Source of the DNA: Oscillospiraceae bacterium
GTDB lineage: Bacteria; Bacillota; Clostridia; Oscillospirales; Acutalibacteraceae
Assembly (NCBI GenBank): GCA_003514385.1
Contig: DOQR01000001.1
Location: 1-64,000, forward strand
DNA: 64,000 nt
Reading direction: 5' to 3'
Shown: piece after piece, positions 33,525-43,513 of the stretch
How positions within the stretch are numbered: the first letter of the stretch is position 1
Layout: each line of letters begins with the position of its first letter
Notes under the pieces: generated by a model
What the model saw: the letters and a program-made list of their open reading frames with translations, nothing else
Told to the model about the DNA's origin: nothing
Database searches by the model: none
Translations under genes and position numbers: made by a program

Positions 33525-36140
33525 TCATTCCGTCTCTCTTTTTCCGCCAACCGCTTTGCCGAGTTCGGAGAACGCTATCGGTGCGAGGGCGAGGGCGGCA
33601 ACGGTCAGCCACTCATATATATTGAGCACGGACACGTCGAACAGCACACGCAGCGGCGGGACGGTCATAACAATGAGCTGGAGCGCGGCGCAGAGGGCGG
33701 CGCAAATTGTCAGCTTTCTGTTTGAAAAAATACCGATGCTGAAAACCGAGCGGCGCGAGCGCATATTGAACGAATGAGCTATCTCGCAGAGGCTCTGCGT
33801 CGCAAACGCCATAGTTCGCCCGAGCTCGACGCAGGAGTTTTTGAAAAGCGAGTTGCCTGCGACGAACGCAAACAGACTCAGCGCGCCTATCAACATTCCC
33901 TCGAGGGCTATGTCGAGTCCCGTGCGGTCGGCGAAAAAGCTCTTTGAGCTGTCGCGCGGGGGACGCTGCATGATGCGGCTGTCAAGCCTCTCCGCACCGA
34001 GCGCGAGCGCGGGCAGGGAGTCGGTGACGAGATTTATCCACAGAAGCTGTATCGGCAGCAGCGGCGCGGGCATGCCGAATAGCGTGGCGGCAAAGACGCA
34101 GAGTATCTCGCCGATGTTGCAGCCGAGCAGATAGTGTATGGCGCGGCGGATGTTGTCATATATTCCGCGCCCCTGGGCGACGGCTTTGACTATTGTCGCG
34201 AAATTGTCGTCGGTCAGAATCATGTCGGCGGCGTTCTGCGCCACCTGCGTGCCGCCCTTGCCCATGGCGCAGCCGATATCGGCGGCCTTTAATGCGGGTG
34301 CGTCGTTGACCCCGTCGCCGGTCATGGCAACAACCTCGCCGTGGGCTCGCAGAGCTTTGACTATCCGCACTTTGTGTTCGGGCGTCACACGCGCATATAC
34401 GCGGCAGGAGCGCACGGCGCGTGAAAATTCGTTCTCACCCATTTTGTCTATCTGCGCACCCGTCAGGCATTCGCCGGAGCGCGAGAGTATGCCGAGCTTT
34501 TTTGCCGTGGCGCAGGCGGTGCCCGCGTGGTCGCCGGTTATCATGACCGGCGTTATCCCCGCGCGGCGGCAGGTTTTGACCGCCTCATATGCCTCTTCGC
34601 GCGGCGGGTCCTCCATGCCGATGAGCCCGCAGAATGTCAGCCCCGTCTCGCTTATTTTCCCACCGTTTGTCTCGCCCGTGGCGACGGCAATGACTCTCAG
34701 CGCCCGCTCGGCAAGAGAGGCATTGAGGCTCAGTATTTTTTCGCGCCAAGCCGAAGTCAGAGGGCTTTTTGTTCCGTTTAATATTATGTCGGAACACTTT
34801 TTTATCAGCACATCGGGCGCACCCTTTGCGACCGTTATTATTTTGTCTCCGTCTTTTATCGCGACGGACATCATCTTTCGCTCGGACGAGAACGGTATTT
34901 CATCGGTTCTGGGCTTTTGGCGGTTGAGCTTCGCCGTATCAGTCCCGGAGCGCTCCGCCGCCGCGACTATCGCAGCCTCTGTCGGCTCACCTGATACCTT
35001 GCCCTTGCCCTCGTATTTTGCGTCGCAGCAGAGCGCCGCAAGGGAGAAAAGCTTTTTCGCCTCTTCGCCGGTCAGCTGAATTTCGCCAGACGGCGAGCAG
35101 GCGGCAGTGACTGTCATTTTATTTTGTGTTAGCGTACCTGTCTTATCGGAGCAGATATATGTTGCCGCGCCGAGCGTTTCGACTGCGGGCAGGCGGCGTA
35201 TGACCGCGTTGCTCTTCGCCATCTTCTGCACTCCGAGCGAGAGCACAACGGTGACAACTGCGGGCAGTCCCTCGGGGATAGCCGCAACGGCGAGACTGAC
35301 AGAGAGCATGAACGCGCTGAGCACGCCCATGCCGCGCAGGATGCTGAGCACGAATATCAGCGCACATATCGCCAACGCGCCGATGCCGAGGACTTTTCCT
35401 ATCTTCGCGAGCTTTATTTGCAGCGGCGTTGTCGGTTCGTCCTCGGTGTTCAGGAGATGCGCTATCTTCCCGACCGCCGTATCCATGCCTGTCTGAGTCA
35501 CGACCGCTCTGGCGTGACCTGCGGTTATGACTGAGGACGAAAATATCATATTTTTAAGCTCCGCCTGCGGACTGCCGTCCGGAATACGGCAGAGAGCGTC
35601 CTTTTCGCACGGCATGGATTCGCCGGTCAGTGCACTCTCCTGTGCCGACAGCGAATGTGAAGATATCAGCCGCGCATCTGCGGGAACAAGATCGCCCGCA
35701 CGGACTTCTATAATATCCCCGCGGACAACTTCCGACGCAGGGATTTTTGTCTCTTTTCCGTCTCTTATGACTGCCGCCGTCGGCGCGGACATATTTTTAA
35801 GCGCCTCGAGCGAATGCTCTGCGCGCCGCTGCTGAATGACCCCGACTGCGGCGTTGAGGATAACTATTATCAATATCATTATCGGGTCGGCGAAGTCGCC
35901 GTGTTCCTCTAAAAACGAGGTTGCAAACGACACCCCGCTCGCTATGAGCAGGACTATCACAGTGAAATCCTTGAACTGCTCGAAAAATTCCGCGATGATA
36001 CTTTTTTTCTTTTTGCCGCGCAGTATGTTTTCGCCGTCCTGCCCGAGCCGCTTCTCCGCTTCGCGCGAGCTCAAGCCCCTGTCAACGCTGCTGCTGAGTT
36101 TGCCGACCGCGTCTGCGGCGCTCATCGAATACCAGTCCAT
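33525..36140 (-). CDS. P2A-type (SERCA-like) calcium-transporting ATPase
   Basis: 871 residues. Cation-ATPase N-terminal domain, actuator loop L-T-G-E-S (171-175), P-E-G-L-P (289-293) in M4, phosphorylation motif D-K-T-G-T-L-T (Asp332), nucleotide-binding K-G-A-P-D, hinge M-T-G-D-G-V-N-D-A-P, M5 C-N-I-G-E, and M6 N-L-V-T-D. The Asn/Glu pair in M5 and the Asn-x-x-Thr-Asp of M6 are the SERCA calcium ligands, so Ca2+ export is the best call. The start at 36140 follows AGGGGAG. It diverges from the ABC exporter. Confidence 0.93.
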   Translation of the reverse strand: MDWYSMSAADAVGKLSSSVDRGLSSREAEKRLGQDGENILRGKKKKSIIAEFFEQFKDFTVIVLLIASGVSFATSFLEEHGDFADPIMILIIVILNAAVGVIQQRRAEHSLEALKNMSAPTAAVIRDGKETKIPASEVVRGDIIEVRAGDLVPADARLISSHSLSAQESALTGESMPCEKDALCRIPDGSPQAELKNMIFSSSVITAGHARAVVTQTGMDTAVGKIAHLLNTEDEPTTPLQIKLAKIGKVLGIGALAICALIFVLSILRGMGVLSAFMLSVSLAVAAIPEGLPAVVTVVLSLGVQKMAKSNAVIRRLPAVETLGAATYICSDKTGTLTQNKMTVTAACSPSGEIQLTGEEAKKLFSLAALCCDAKYEGKGKVSGEPTEAAIVAAAERSGTDTAKLNRQKPRTDEIPFSSERKMMSVAIKDGDKIITVAKGAPDVLIKKCSDIILNGTKSPLTSAWREKILSLNASLAERALRVIAVATGETNGGKISETGLTFCGLIGMEDPPREEAYEAVKTCRRAGITPVMITGDHAGTACATAKKLGILSRSGECLTGAQIDKMGENEFSRAVRSCRVYARVTPEHKVRIVKALRAHGEVVAMTGDGVNDAPALKAADIGCAMGKGGTQVAQNAADMILTDDNFATIVKAVAQGRGIYDNIRRAIHYLLGCNIGEILCVFAATLFGMPAPLLPIQLLWINLVTDSLPALALGAERLDSRIMQRPPRDSSKSFFADRTGLDIALEGMLIGALSLFAFVAGNSLFKNSCVELGRTMAFATQSLCEIAHSFNMRSRRSVFSIGIFSNRKLTICAALCAALQLIVMTVPPLRVLFDVSVLNIYEWLTVAALALAPIAFSELGKAVGGKRETE

Positions 36141-36285
36141 ATTTTCTCCCCTTTTTATTGAGTCCGTGCAATATATATTCAATTTATCGCCGAAAGTTTA
36201 CCAAAGTTATTGAACCGTTCACATTTCAATGATAAAATAAATTGTAATTATGTCTTTTTTTCGACAGACGGAGGTATCGCGCTTC

Positions 36286-38043
36286 GTGACAAAGATAGTT
36301 AAATTTCTAAAACCGTATATGGGAGCTACCGTGGCGGCGCTGTTTTTCTCGCTGTTCAACAATCTTATGCAGCTGATTCTGCCCGCGATGATGGCTCTGA
36401 TGATAAACACCGGCATCGGCGATGGGCGCATGGGCACTGTTCAGCTCATCGGCGGCGTTATGGCGGTGCTCTCCGCTATCGCGATAGGCGCGGCAATCGC
36501 GGGCAGCTACTATTCGTCAAAGGTCTCCGCCTGCTTCGGTCTGTCGCTTCGCCGCGCGCTGTTCGTCAAGGTCGAGTCGCTGAGCCAGTGCGATATAGAT
36601 AAGATAGGCACTCCCTCGCTGATAACGAGAACGACAAACGACATCCGCCAGATTCAGGACATGATCCTGATGATGATCCGCATTATTATCAGCGCGCCGA
36701 TAGTCATGGTCGGCGGCGCGTTCATGGCGTTCACGCTGAACAAAAGGCTCTCGACCGTCATGTTCATCGCTATTCCGATAATCTTGGTTATCGCCCTCGT
36801 CGTCGCAAAGCAGGTTCTGCCGATGTTCGACAAGGCGCAGAAAAAGACCGATAGGCTCAATCTGATCCTGCGCGAAAAACTCAGCGGAATCAGAGTTATC
36901 CGCGCGTTCAACCGCTCGGAATATGAGGACGAGAAGTTCAGAAAGGCGAACTACGATCTGACCGGACTCATGCTCAAAATAAACCGTATTTTCGCGTTTC
37001 TCATTCCGCTCGCAACGCTTCTTTGCTATGTCATAGTCGCCATTCTCCTCAAGATGGCAGCTAACCAGATAGACGCGCTCGACGCCGTCGCGGACAGCGT
37101 GCAGATAGCAAACACCGTCGGCGATCTGCAGGCGTTCATGGTCTATATGATAATGATAATCTACGCGGTCTCCATGGCGGCGTCGCTGTTCGTGATGCTC
37201 CCGAAAGCGGAGATATCCGCAAAAAGAATCAACGAGGTTCTCGACCTCGTCCCGATGATAAAAGAAACCGAGCATCCGATAACCCCCGACGCAGACCGCC
37301 GCAGCGAGCTTGAGTTCGACTGCGTGAGCTTTAGCTATCCGGGCGCCGATTCGCCGATACTTTCGCGCATATCTTTCAAGACCATGCCCGGCGAGACCAC
37401 CGCCGTTATCGGCTCGACAGGCTCGGGCAAATCGACTCTCGTCAATCTTATCCCCCGATTCTACGATGTCTCTGGCGGCAGGATACTCATTGACGGCGTG
37501 GACATAAAGAATATGTCGATGCGCACCCTCCACGAAAAGATAGGCTTTATTCCGCAGAGCGCGTTTCTGTTCAGCGGCACCGTCGCCGACAACCTGCGCA
37601 TGGGCAAACCCGACGCGACCGAAGAGGAGATGTGGGAGGCGCTCGAAACCGCGCAAGCGGCGGACTTTGTCAAAGCCATGCCGGACGGACTCGACAGCGA
37701 GCTCTCGCAAAACGGCAAGAATCTTTCCGGCGGTCAGCGCCAGCGCCTCGCGATAGCGCGCGTGCTGATAAGAAAGGCTGAGATATATGTTTTTGACGAC
37801 AGCTTCTCGGCTCTCGATTTCTCGACCGACGCCAAACTCCGCAGGGCTCTGCGCGAGAAGATGCCGAATATAACAAAGATAATCGTCGCCCAGCGCGTCG
37901 GAACGATAATCGACGCGAACCGCATAATCGTGCTCGACGAGGGCAAAGTTGCGGGCATCGGCACCCACCGAGAGCTGCTCGAAACCTGCACGGTCTACCG
38001 CGAAATTGCCCAATCCCAGCTTTCAAAGGAGGAACTCGCATGA
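36286..38043 (+). CDS. heterodimeric ABC exporter, degenerate-site subunit
   Basis: 585 residues: six-helix exporter membrane domain (1 to about 330), then an ATPase with Walker A G-S-T-G-S-G-K-S-T, signature L-S-G-G-Q-R-Q-R-L, and Walker B ending V-F-D-D, with Asp instead of the catalytic Glu. That substitution marks the degenerate subunit of TM287/288-like heterodimers. The GTG at 36286 follows GGAGG with an 11-base gap; a longer form from an ATG at 36250 has no ribosome site. Drug or peptide export is likely; substrate unknown. Confidence 0.92.
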   Translation: MTKIVKFLKPYMGATVAALFFSLFNNLMQLILPAMMALMINTGIGDGRMGTVQLIGGVMAVLSAIAIGAAIAGSYYSSKVSACFGLSLRRALFVKVESLSQCDIDKIGTPSLITRTTNDIRQIQDMILMMIRIIISAPIVMVGGAFMAFTLNKRLSTVMFIAIPIILVIALVVAKQVLPMFDKAQKKTDRLNLILREKLSGIRVIRAFNRSEYEDEKFRKANYDLTGLMLKINRIFAFLIPLATLLCYVIVAILLKMAANQIDALDAVADSVQIANTVGDLQAFMVYMIMIIYAVSMAASLFVMLPKAEISAKRINEVLDLVPMIKETEHPITPDADRRSELEFDCVSFSYPGADSPILSRISFKTMPGETTAVIGSTGSGKSTLVNLIPRFYDVSGGRILIDGVDIKNMSMRTLHEKIGFIPQSAFLFSGTVADNLRMGKPDATEEEMWEALETAQAADFVKAMPDGLDSELSQNGKNLSGGQRQRLAIARVLIRKAEIYVFDDSFSALDFSTDAKLRRALREKMPNITKIIVAQRVGTIIDANRIIVLDEGKVAGIGTHRELLETCTVYREIAQSQLSKEELA

Positions 38044-39893
38044 GCAGAAGATCACCTCTGAAGAGAAAGCGCACCTCTCAATCGAGAAAAAAATACAGCG
38101 GATATTCCGACGGAAACCGCCGTCCCGGCGAGAAGCCGAAAAATTTCAAAGAGACCGTCTCGCGATTCATACCGCTGCTAAAGCCGTTTGTCCCCGGCAT
38201 GATTGTCGTGCTCATAGCGGGCGTTATCGGCACGGTGCTGACCGTCACGGGACCGATGTTCCTCGGCGACATAGTCGACGCGATAAAAGAGCAGGCGGAT
38301 ATAAAGCTCGCGGGCGGCGAGATAAACTTTTCAAAGATACAGAAAATACTGCTGACCATTCTCGGCATCTACGGTCTGAGCGCGGTGCTCAGCTATGTTC
38401 AGCACTATATCATGGCGGGCGTCACGCAGTCCGTCGTGCGCGATCTGCGCGACAAGGTAAACGACAAGCTGACCCATCTGCCGCTGAGCTATATCGACTC
38501 TCACTCGAAGGGCGATATTCTCAGCAAAATGATGAATGATATCGACAATATCAGCAACACCCTGCAAAACAATCTCATTCAGATAATCACCTCTGCGGTG
38601 AGCTTCATCGGTATGCTTGCGCTGATGTTCTATGTCAGCTGGCAGTTAACTCTCATCACGCTCTCCGTGCTCCCGCCGAGTCTTCTCGTGATATCGATCA
38701 TCTCTAAGCGCTCAAAGCGTTATTTCCGCCGCCAGTGGGACGAGACGGGCAACATAAACGGACACATCGAAGAGATGTACACCGGTCACACGCTTATCAA
38801 AGTCTTTGACCACGAGGAGCAGGCGATAGACGAGTTCGATGATATAAACGTAAGCCTCGCAAAAGCCGGATACAAAGCGCAGTTCATCTCCGGCATAATC
38901 GGTCCGATATTAAATTTCGTCAGCAACATAGCCTATGTGCTCATCTGCGTCATAGGCGGCGTGTATGTCATAAAGGGAACTTTCTCTCTCGGCGACATAA
39001 CAACTTTCTTCACTTATTCAAAGCTCTTCATGCAGCCGCTCGTCAGCATCGGCAACATTGCGAACAACCTTCAGTCCTCGCTCGCGAGTGCGGAGCGTGT
39101 GTTTAATCTGCTCGATGAGCCCGACGAGTGCGCCGACTGCTACGACACCAGGATCGAAGAGCCCAAGGGCGAGGTCGAATTCAAAGATGTCAGCTTCAGC
39201 TACACTCCCGAAGTGCCGCTTATCGAAAACATGAATCTGAAAGTCGAGCCGGGTCAGCTCGTCGCGATAGTCGGACCGACGGGAGCGGGCAAGACGACAT
39301 TCGTGAACCTGCTCATGCGCTTCTACGATGTGAACAAGGGCGAGATTCTTCTCGACGGGCACGACATACGCTCAATGCCGCGCGAAAATCTGCGCAGTGT
39401 ATTCGGCATGGTTCTCCAGGACACATGGCTGTTCGAGGGCACGATAATGGAGAATATAGCCTACGGCCGCAAGGGCTGCTCACGCGAAGAGGTCATTGAC
39501 GCGGCAAAGGCGGCAAGGGTCCACCACTTCATCAGCACACTGCCCGACGGCTACGAGACGATGCTCGAAGAGAACGGCGAGAACATCTCGCAGGGTCAGC
39601 GCCAGCTTCTGACAATAGCCCGCGCCATCCTCGCGAACCCGTCGGTGCTCATCCTCGACGAGGCGACAAGCTCCGTTGACACGCGCACAGAAGTGCATAT
39701 CCAAAAAGCGATGAACGCGTTGATGAACGGCAGAACGAGCTTCGTTATCGCGCACAGGCTCTCGACCATCCGCGACGCCGATGTTATCTTGGTCATGAAC
39801 AACGGCACAATAGTCGAACAGGGCACGCACGAACAGCTGCTCGCGCAGAACGGCTTCTACAGCGAGCTCTACGCCAGCCAGTTCGGAGTGTAA
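38040..39893 (+). CDS. heterodimeric ABC exporter, catalytic-site subunit
   Basis: 617 residues. A basic N-terminal tail of about 40 residues (R-R-S-P-L-K-R-K-R) precedes six helices and the ATPase: Walker A G-P-T-G-A-G-K-T-T, Walker B I-L-D-E (canonical catalytic Glu), but signature I-S-Q-G-Q-R-Q instead of L-S-G-G-Q. The altered signature pairs with the degenerate Walker B of the first subunit, so one composite site is inactive and one active. The start overlaps the first gene by 4 bp. Confidence 0.93.
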   Translation: MSRRSPLKRKRTSQSRKKYSGYSDGNRRPGEKPKNFKETVSRFIPLLKPFVPGMIVVLIAGVIGTVLTVTGPMFLGDIVDAIKEQADIKLAGGEINFSKIQKILLTILGIYGLSAVLSYVQHYIMAGVTQSVVRDLRDKVNDKLTHLPLSYIDSHSKGDILSKMMNDIDNISNTLQNNLIQIITSAVSFIGMLALMFYVSWQLTLITLSVLPPSLLVISIISKRSKRYFRRQWDETGNINGHIEEMYTGHTLIKVFDHEEQAIDEFDDINVSLAKAGYKAQFISGIIGPILNFVSNIAYVLICVIGGVYVIKGTFSLGDITTFFTYSKLFMQPLVSIGNIANNLQSSLASAERVFNLLDEPDECADCYDTRIEEPKGEVEFKDVSFSYTPEVPLIENMNLKVEPGQLVAIVGPTGAGKTTFVNLLMRFYDVNKGEILLDGHDIRSMPRENLRSVFGMVLQDTWLFEGTIMENIAYGRKGCSREEVIDAAKAARVHHFISTLPDGYETMLEENGENISQGQRQLLTIARAILANPSVLILDEATSSVDTRTEVHIQKAMNALMNGRTSFVIAHRLSTIRDADVILVMNNGTIVEQGTHEQLLAQNGFYSELYASQFGV

Positions 39894-39903
39894 AATATAA
39901 AAA

Positions 39904-39943
39904 ATTATCCGCTGTATCAAATAATTGATACGGCGGATTTTTC
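39904..39943. terminator. bidirectional terminator
   Basis: ATCCGCTGTATCAA and TTGATACGGCGGAT pair (one mismatch), with AAAA/TTTTT on the flanks; shared by the ABC exporter and the convergent cca gene. Confidence 0.82.
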
Positions 39944-41285
39944 ATTTCATCTCACTGTATATTTCCCTCGCGCGGGTCGTCAGGGCTTCCTGCGTGTTTT
40001 TTGTCACCCCGTCTATCACTTCGTCGAGTAATTGGGCGAGCACCGCACCGAGCTTTCTGCCCTGCGGGATGCCGATATCCATGAGTGTGCGCCCGTTTAT
40101 CTGGAGCTCGCTCAGCGACAGGCACGGCTTCTGCGCCGCCAAATTCTTCGCAGTTTCTTCGGCATCGGCTATCTGATCGAGTCGGTATCTGTATTCCGGC
40201 GACTGCGCGAGCACATCGGCGCGCATGACCTTGAGCAGATTCAGCACGCCGTCGAGACCGAATTTTGAGAGATAGCGCGGCATTTTTTCCGTGTTTTCAT
40301 ATAGCTCCCAGCGGTCGTGGTTGCTGACGAGGAACAGAATTTCATCTCTGAATTTGTTCGACACTTTGAGCCGCGCGAGTATCTGCGCCGAAATCTCCGC
40401 GCTGATTCTCTGATGTCCGTAAAAATGCGCGACTCCGTTTTCGTCGAATTTTTTGACGGCGGGCTTGCCGCAGTCATGCAGGAGCATCGCAAAGCGCAGC
40501 GTCGGCTCGGGGTCGATGCTCTCGACGGCTATCAGCGTGTGTTCGTATATATCATAGCAGTGGTGCGGGTTGTCGTGGCTGTTTTTGTACATCGGCTGAA
40601 GCTCCGGCAGGATTTCAAACAGCACCGGGGCAAAGTCCGTCAGAATTCGCTTTGCGCCTTTTCCGCAGACGAGCTTTAACAGCTCTTTTGCTATGCGCTC
40701 TTCGGAAATATTGCCGAGCAGAGCACGGTTTTTCAAAAGGCTCTGTGCGGTTTTCTCTTCAATCTCAAAATCGAGCGCGGACGCAAAGCGCAGGGCGCGC
40801 AGAATTCGCAGGGCATCTTCGTTAAAACGCCTGTCCGGGTTGCCGACACAGCGGATTATTCCGTTTTTGAGGTCATTCTGACCGCCGAAAAGATCGATAG
40901 TCCCGGTCATTTTGCTGTAAGCCATGGCGTTGACCGTAAAATCACGCCTGCCGAGATCCGCTCCGAGGTCAGAAGTAAAAGTCACGCTTTTCGGGTGCCT
41001 GTTGTCCTCATATTCGCCGTCGAGGCGGAAAGTCGTTATTTCAAGCGGCTCGCCGTCGATAACTACCGTCACCGTGCCGTGCTTTATGCCCGTGTCGATG
41101 CAGTGAAAGTCTGCAAACACGGATTTCATATCCTCGGGCTTCGCCGAGGTCGTTATATCCCAGTCGTTAGGAGTCTTGCCGAGCAGGCTGTCGCGCACGC
41201 ATCCGCCGACGGCATATGCCTCGAAACCCGCCGACTGAAGCAGGTTTATCGCAATATCAACATTTTTCGGCATATCCATCGTCAA
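39942..41285 (-). CDS. cca: CCA tRNA nucleotidyltransferase
   Basis: 447 residues. N-terminal class II nucleotidyltransferase: V-G-G-C-V-R-D, D-W-D-I-T-T (the D-x-D pair), R-R-D-F-T-V-N-A-M-A; then tRNA-binding helices and a C-terminal HD domain (L-L-H-D-C-G-K, D-R-W-E). It adds or repairs the 3' CCA of tRNA and the HD part may add phosphatase activity. AAAGGAG lies 9 bases before a TTG at 41285, which I take as start; an ATG at 41279 is the alternative. Confidence 0.93.
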   Translation of the reverse strand: MTMDMPKNVDIAINLLQSAGFEAYAVGGCVRDSLLGKTPNDWDITTSAKPEDMKSVFADFHCIDTGIKHGTVTVVIDGEPLEITTFRLDGEYEDNRHPKSVTFTSDLGADLGRRDFTVNAMAYSKMTGTIDLFGGQNDLKNGIIRCVGNPDRRFNEDALRILRALRFASALDFEIEEKTAQSLLKNRALLGNISEERIAKELLKLVCGKGAKRILTDFAPVLFEILPELQPMYKNSHDNPHHCYDIYEHTLIAVESIDPEPTLRFAMLLHDCGKPAVKKFDENGVAHFYGHQRISAEISAQILARLKVSNKFRDEILFLVSNHDRWELYENTEKMPRYLSKFGLDGVLNLLKVMRADVLAQSPEYRYRLDQIADAEETAKNLAAQKPCLSLSELQINGRTLMDIGIPQGRKLGAVLAQLLDEVIDGVTKNTQEALTTRAREIYSEMK

Positions 41286-41361
41286 GCGGCTCAACTCCTT
41301 TACAACAAAGATATTTTATCATATAATTGTCACCGGATACAAGAGAAAAAGGAGCAAGAAC

Positions 41362-41703
41362 ATGAACATACAGATATTCGGAAAATCAAAATGCTTCGAC
41401 ACGAAAAAGGCGGAGCGCTGGTTCAAGGAGCGCAGGATAAAATATCAGCTCATCGATATTGCAAAATACGGCATGAGTCGCGGCGAGTACGCCTCGGTCA
41501 AGAAAGCTGTCGGCGGCATGGACAAATTATTCGATGAAAAGAGCAAGGCATACGAACAGCAGTTTATAAAATACCTCGCGCACGACGAGGACAAAGAGGA
41601 GAAGCTGTTCGAGCACCCCGAACTCTTCAAAACCCCGATAGTCCGAAACGGCAAGCAGGCAACGGTCGGCTACTGCCCGGAGATATGGAAAGATTGGGAA
41701 TAA
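41362..41703 (+). CDS. ArsC/Spx-family protein
   Basis: 113 residues, thioredoxin-like ArsC family. A single redox Cys lies at S-K-C-F-D-T (residue 11); the second Cys of Spx (C-x-x-C) is absent. T-P-I-V-R-N-G-K near residue 91 is the typical cis-Pro segment. It could be a small arsenate reductase or a regulator; no ars genes are adjacent. Confidence 0.85.
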   Translation: MNIQIFGKSKCFDTKKAERWFKERRIKYQLIDIAKYGMSRGEYASVKKAVGGMDKLFDEKSKAYEQQFIKYLAHDEDKEEKLFEHPELFKTPIVRNGKQATVGYCPEIWKDWE

Positions 41704-41756
41704 TTTCGTTCGCACTCAAAGCATAAATTTCTCATTTTCACGAAAGGAGACCCGAT

Positions 41757-42743
41757 ATGCCAAACAGAATCTGGCTTTGCGGCGACACGCATATGCACTC
41801 CTCCGTCAGCGACGGAAAATACGCGCCCGACAAGCTCATTGAAAAATGCAAGACTAAGGGTCTCGACTGGATAATAATCACCGACCACAACAAAAACGCG
41901 GTCGGCGAAAAAAGCTATTATTCAGAAAATCTGCTCGTCATTCCCGGCGCCGAATACACCGGGCGAAACGGGCACATGAATATATACGGGAACGGGCTGC
42001 CCGAATTTGACGGCACGCGCCCGGAGAAATACGAACAGTATCTTTCAATGTCCGCGCTCGCTCATTCAAACGGATGCACGGTGTCAATAAACCACCCGTT
42101 TTGCAGCCGCTTCGGATGGAGGATGCCGCTCGAAGATTTTCCGGCGGACTGCGTTGAAATCTGGAACATGTTCATGCATCAGAGCAACATGACCTGCATC
42201 GGTTGGTGGGAGCGGCAGATCCTCAGCGGCAGGCGAATCGCGGCAGTTGGCGGCAGCGACTATCACCGCGACTACGGCACATCGAATATGCTCGCTTCGC
42301 CGACAACATTCGTCTTTGCCGAATCGAACAGCGAAAAAGATATCTTATCTGCCCTGCGCCGCGGCAACTCGTTTATCACGAACTCGCCCGACGCGTCGAG
42401 GCTCGTTTTGTCATATAGAGACTGCGTTCAGGGTGACGAAGTTAAATTTGTCCCGGGGATGAAAGTTCATTTGCGCGCCGAAAAACTCAGAAAAAATATG
42501 ACTCTACGCGTGTTCAACAACGAAAAAATCATATATGAACACAGAATCGGCGGCGAGTCGGAGCTCGACGAAGATATCTCTATAACAGAAAAAGGCTTTG
42601 TCCGCGCGCAGATAACATACCGTCTGCGCGGATTCAGAAAGGTATTTTTCAACATCAAAATGGCTCTATGGAGACCGAAAGAGAAAAATATTCCGTATGA
42701 TACCGCCGTGTGGTGCATGACTAACCCGATGTGGGTAGTGTAG
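41757..42743 (+). CDS. PHP-domain metal-dependent phosphoesterase
   Basis: 328 residues. PHP motifs: H-M-H-S-S-V-S-D-G (residues 12-20), I-T-D-H-N-K, G-A-E-Y-T, H-P-F near 120 and a last ligand D-Y-H. The C-terminal third is beta-rich (W-V-V end) like the CehA/McbA PHP subfamily. The reaction is unknown; relatives cleave phosphoesters or carbamate esters. It lies 53 bp after the ArsC-like gene. Confidence 0.85.
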   Translation: MPNRIWLCGDTHMHSSVSDGKYAPDKLIEKCKTKGLDWIIITDHNKNAVGEKSYYSENLLVIPGAEYTGRNGHMNIYGNGLPEFDGTRPEKYEQYLSMSALAHSNGCTVSINHPFCSRFGWRMPLEDFPADCVEIWNMFMHQSNMTCIGWWERQILSGRRIAAVGGSDYHRDYGTSNMLASPTTFVFAESNSEKDILSALRRGNSFITNSPDASRLVLSYRDCVQGDEVKFVPGMKVHLRAEKLRKNMTLRVFNNEKIIYEHRIGGESELDEDISITEKGFVRAQITYRLRGFRKVFFNIKMALWRPKEKNIPYDTAVWCMTNPMWVV

Positions 42744-42835
42744 TATTGAACTGAACGATTTTTCATTAGCTGCACCGATAGCGGCAACGATGCATGAGAT
42801 GCCACACTCAACAAGCTTTAAATATTTTATAACAC

Positions 42836-42868
42836 AAAAAGGAACTGCACACGGCAGTTCCTTTTTTA
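42836..42868. terminator. bidirectional intrinsic terminator
   Basis: AAAAAGGAACTGC pairs with GCAGTTCCTTTTTT; serves both the PHP gene and the convergent nitroreductase. Confidence 0.85.
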
Positions 42869-42869
42869 T

Positions 42870-43391
42870 TTATATTTTTACTATATATCCGTCCTTGCGC
42901 GGGTGACGCGCAGTTGGTTCGGCGGCGGGATAGCCGATGGCTATCGAGCCGACTCCGCGCAGGGTTTCGGGCAGATTCCACTCGCGCAGTAACTTTTTGC
43001 CCTCTTCGCTGTCGAATATCTCGCGCTCTCTATGAACCCAGACCGAGCCCAAATCGCAGGCGTGAGCGGCGAGCATCAGATTTTCGAGCACGCAGCTGCC
43101 GTCCTCAACAAACGTGTTTGCGCTCGGATCCGCGAGCACGAGAACAACGGTCGGCGCGCCGTAATACGGGTCTTTGTCGACGCCCATTATCGCGGCGTTG
43201 AGCTTCGAGAGCTTTTCGCGGTACTTTTTATCGGACACCGCGATTATAACAGGCGACTGGCGGTTCATGCCCGTCGGCGCATAAGTGCCCGCTTCGAGGA
43301 CTGCGTCGAGCAGATCTTCCGATATAGAATCAGGCTTGAAGCTGCGCGTGCTGCGGCGGGTTTTTATCATCTCAAGAAAATCTCCGTTCAT
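42870..43391 (-). CDS. nitroreductase-family flavoprotein
   Basis: 173 residues. FMN-binding R-R-S-T-R-S-F near the start, A-P-T-G-M-N-R-Q-S, A-A-H-A-C-D-L-G-S-V-W-V, and G-S-I-A-I-G-Y-P. It reduces nitro compounds, quinones or flavins with NAD(P)H. The ATG at 43391 follows GGGAGG, which directly follows the T-run of an intrinsic terminator (43405-43455), so its leader may act as an attenuator. Confidence 0.9.
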   Translation of the reverse strand: MNGDFLEMIKTRRSTRSFKPDSISEDLLDAVLEAGTYAPTGMNRQSPVIIAVSDKKYREKLSKLNAAIMGVDKDPYYGAPTVVLVLADPSANTFVEDGSCVLENLMLAAHACDLGSVWVHREREIFDSEEGKKLLREWNLPETLRGVGSIAIGYPAAEPTARHPRKDGYIVKI

Positions 43392-43404
43392 GTTTTTTCC
43401 TCCC

Positions 43405-43455
43405 AAAAAAAGCTTTCAGGACAGCGTATCAAATTGATACCGCCGCCCTGAAAGC
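43405..43455 (-). terminator. intrinsic terminator abutting the nitroreductase ribosome site
   Basis: Minus-strand arms GCTTTCAGG/CCTGAAAGC enclose an inner GTATC/GATAC stem; seven T follow, then at once GGGAGG (43399-43404) of the nitroreductase. It can end the upstream small-protein transcript or act as an attenuator for the nitroreductase. Confidence 0.75.
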
Positions 43456-43513
43456 ACCTCTATTCATATCTCCTATACTTTCTTTATTCTGACATCCAAA
43501 TATAGCCAAATTG

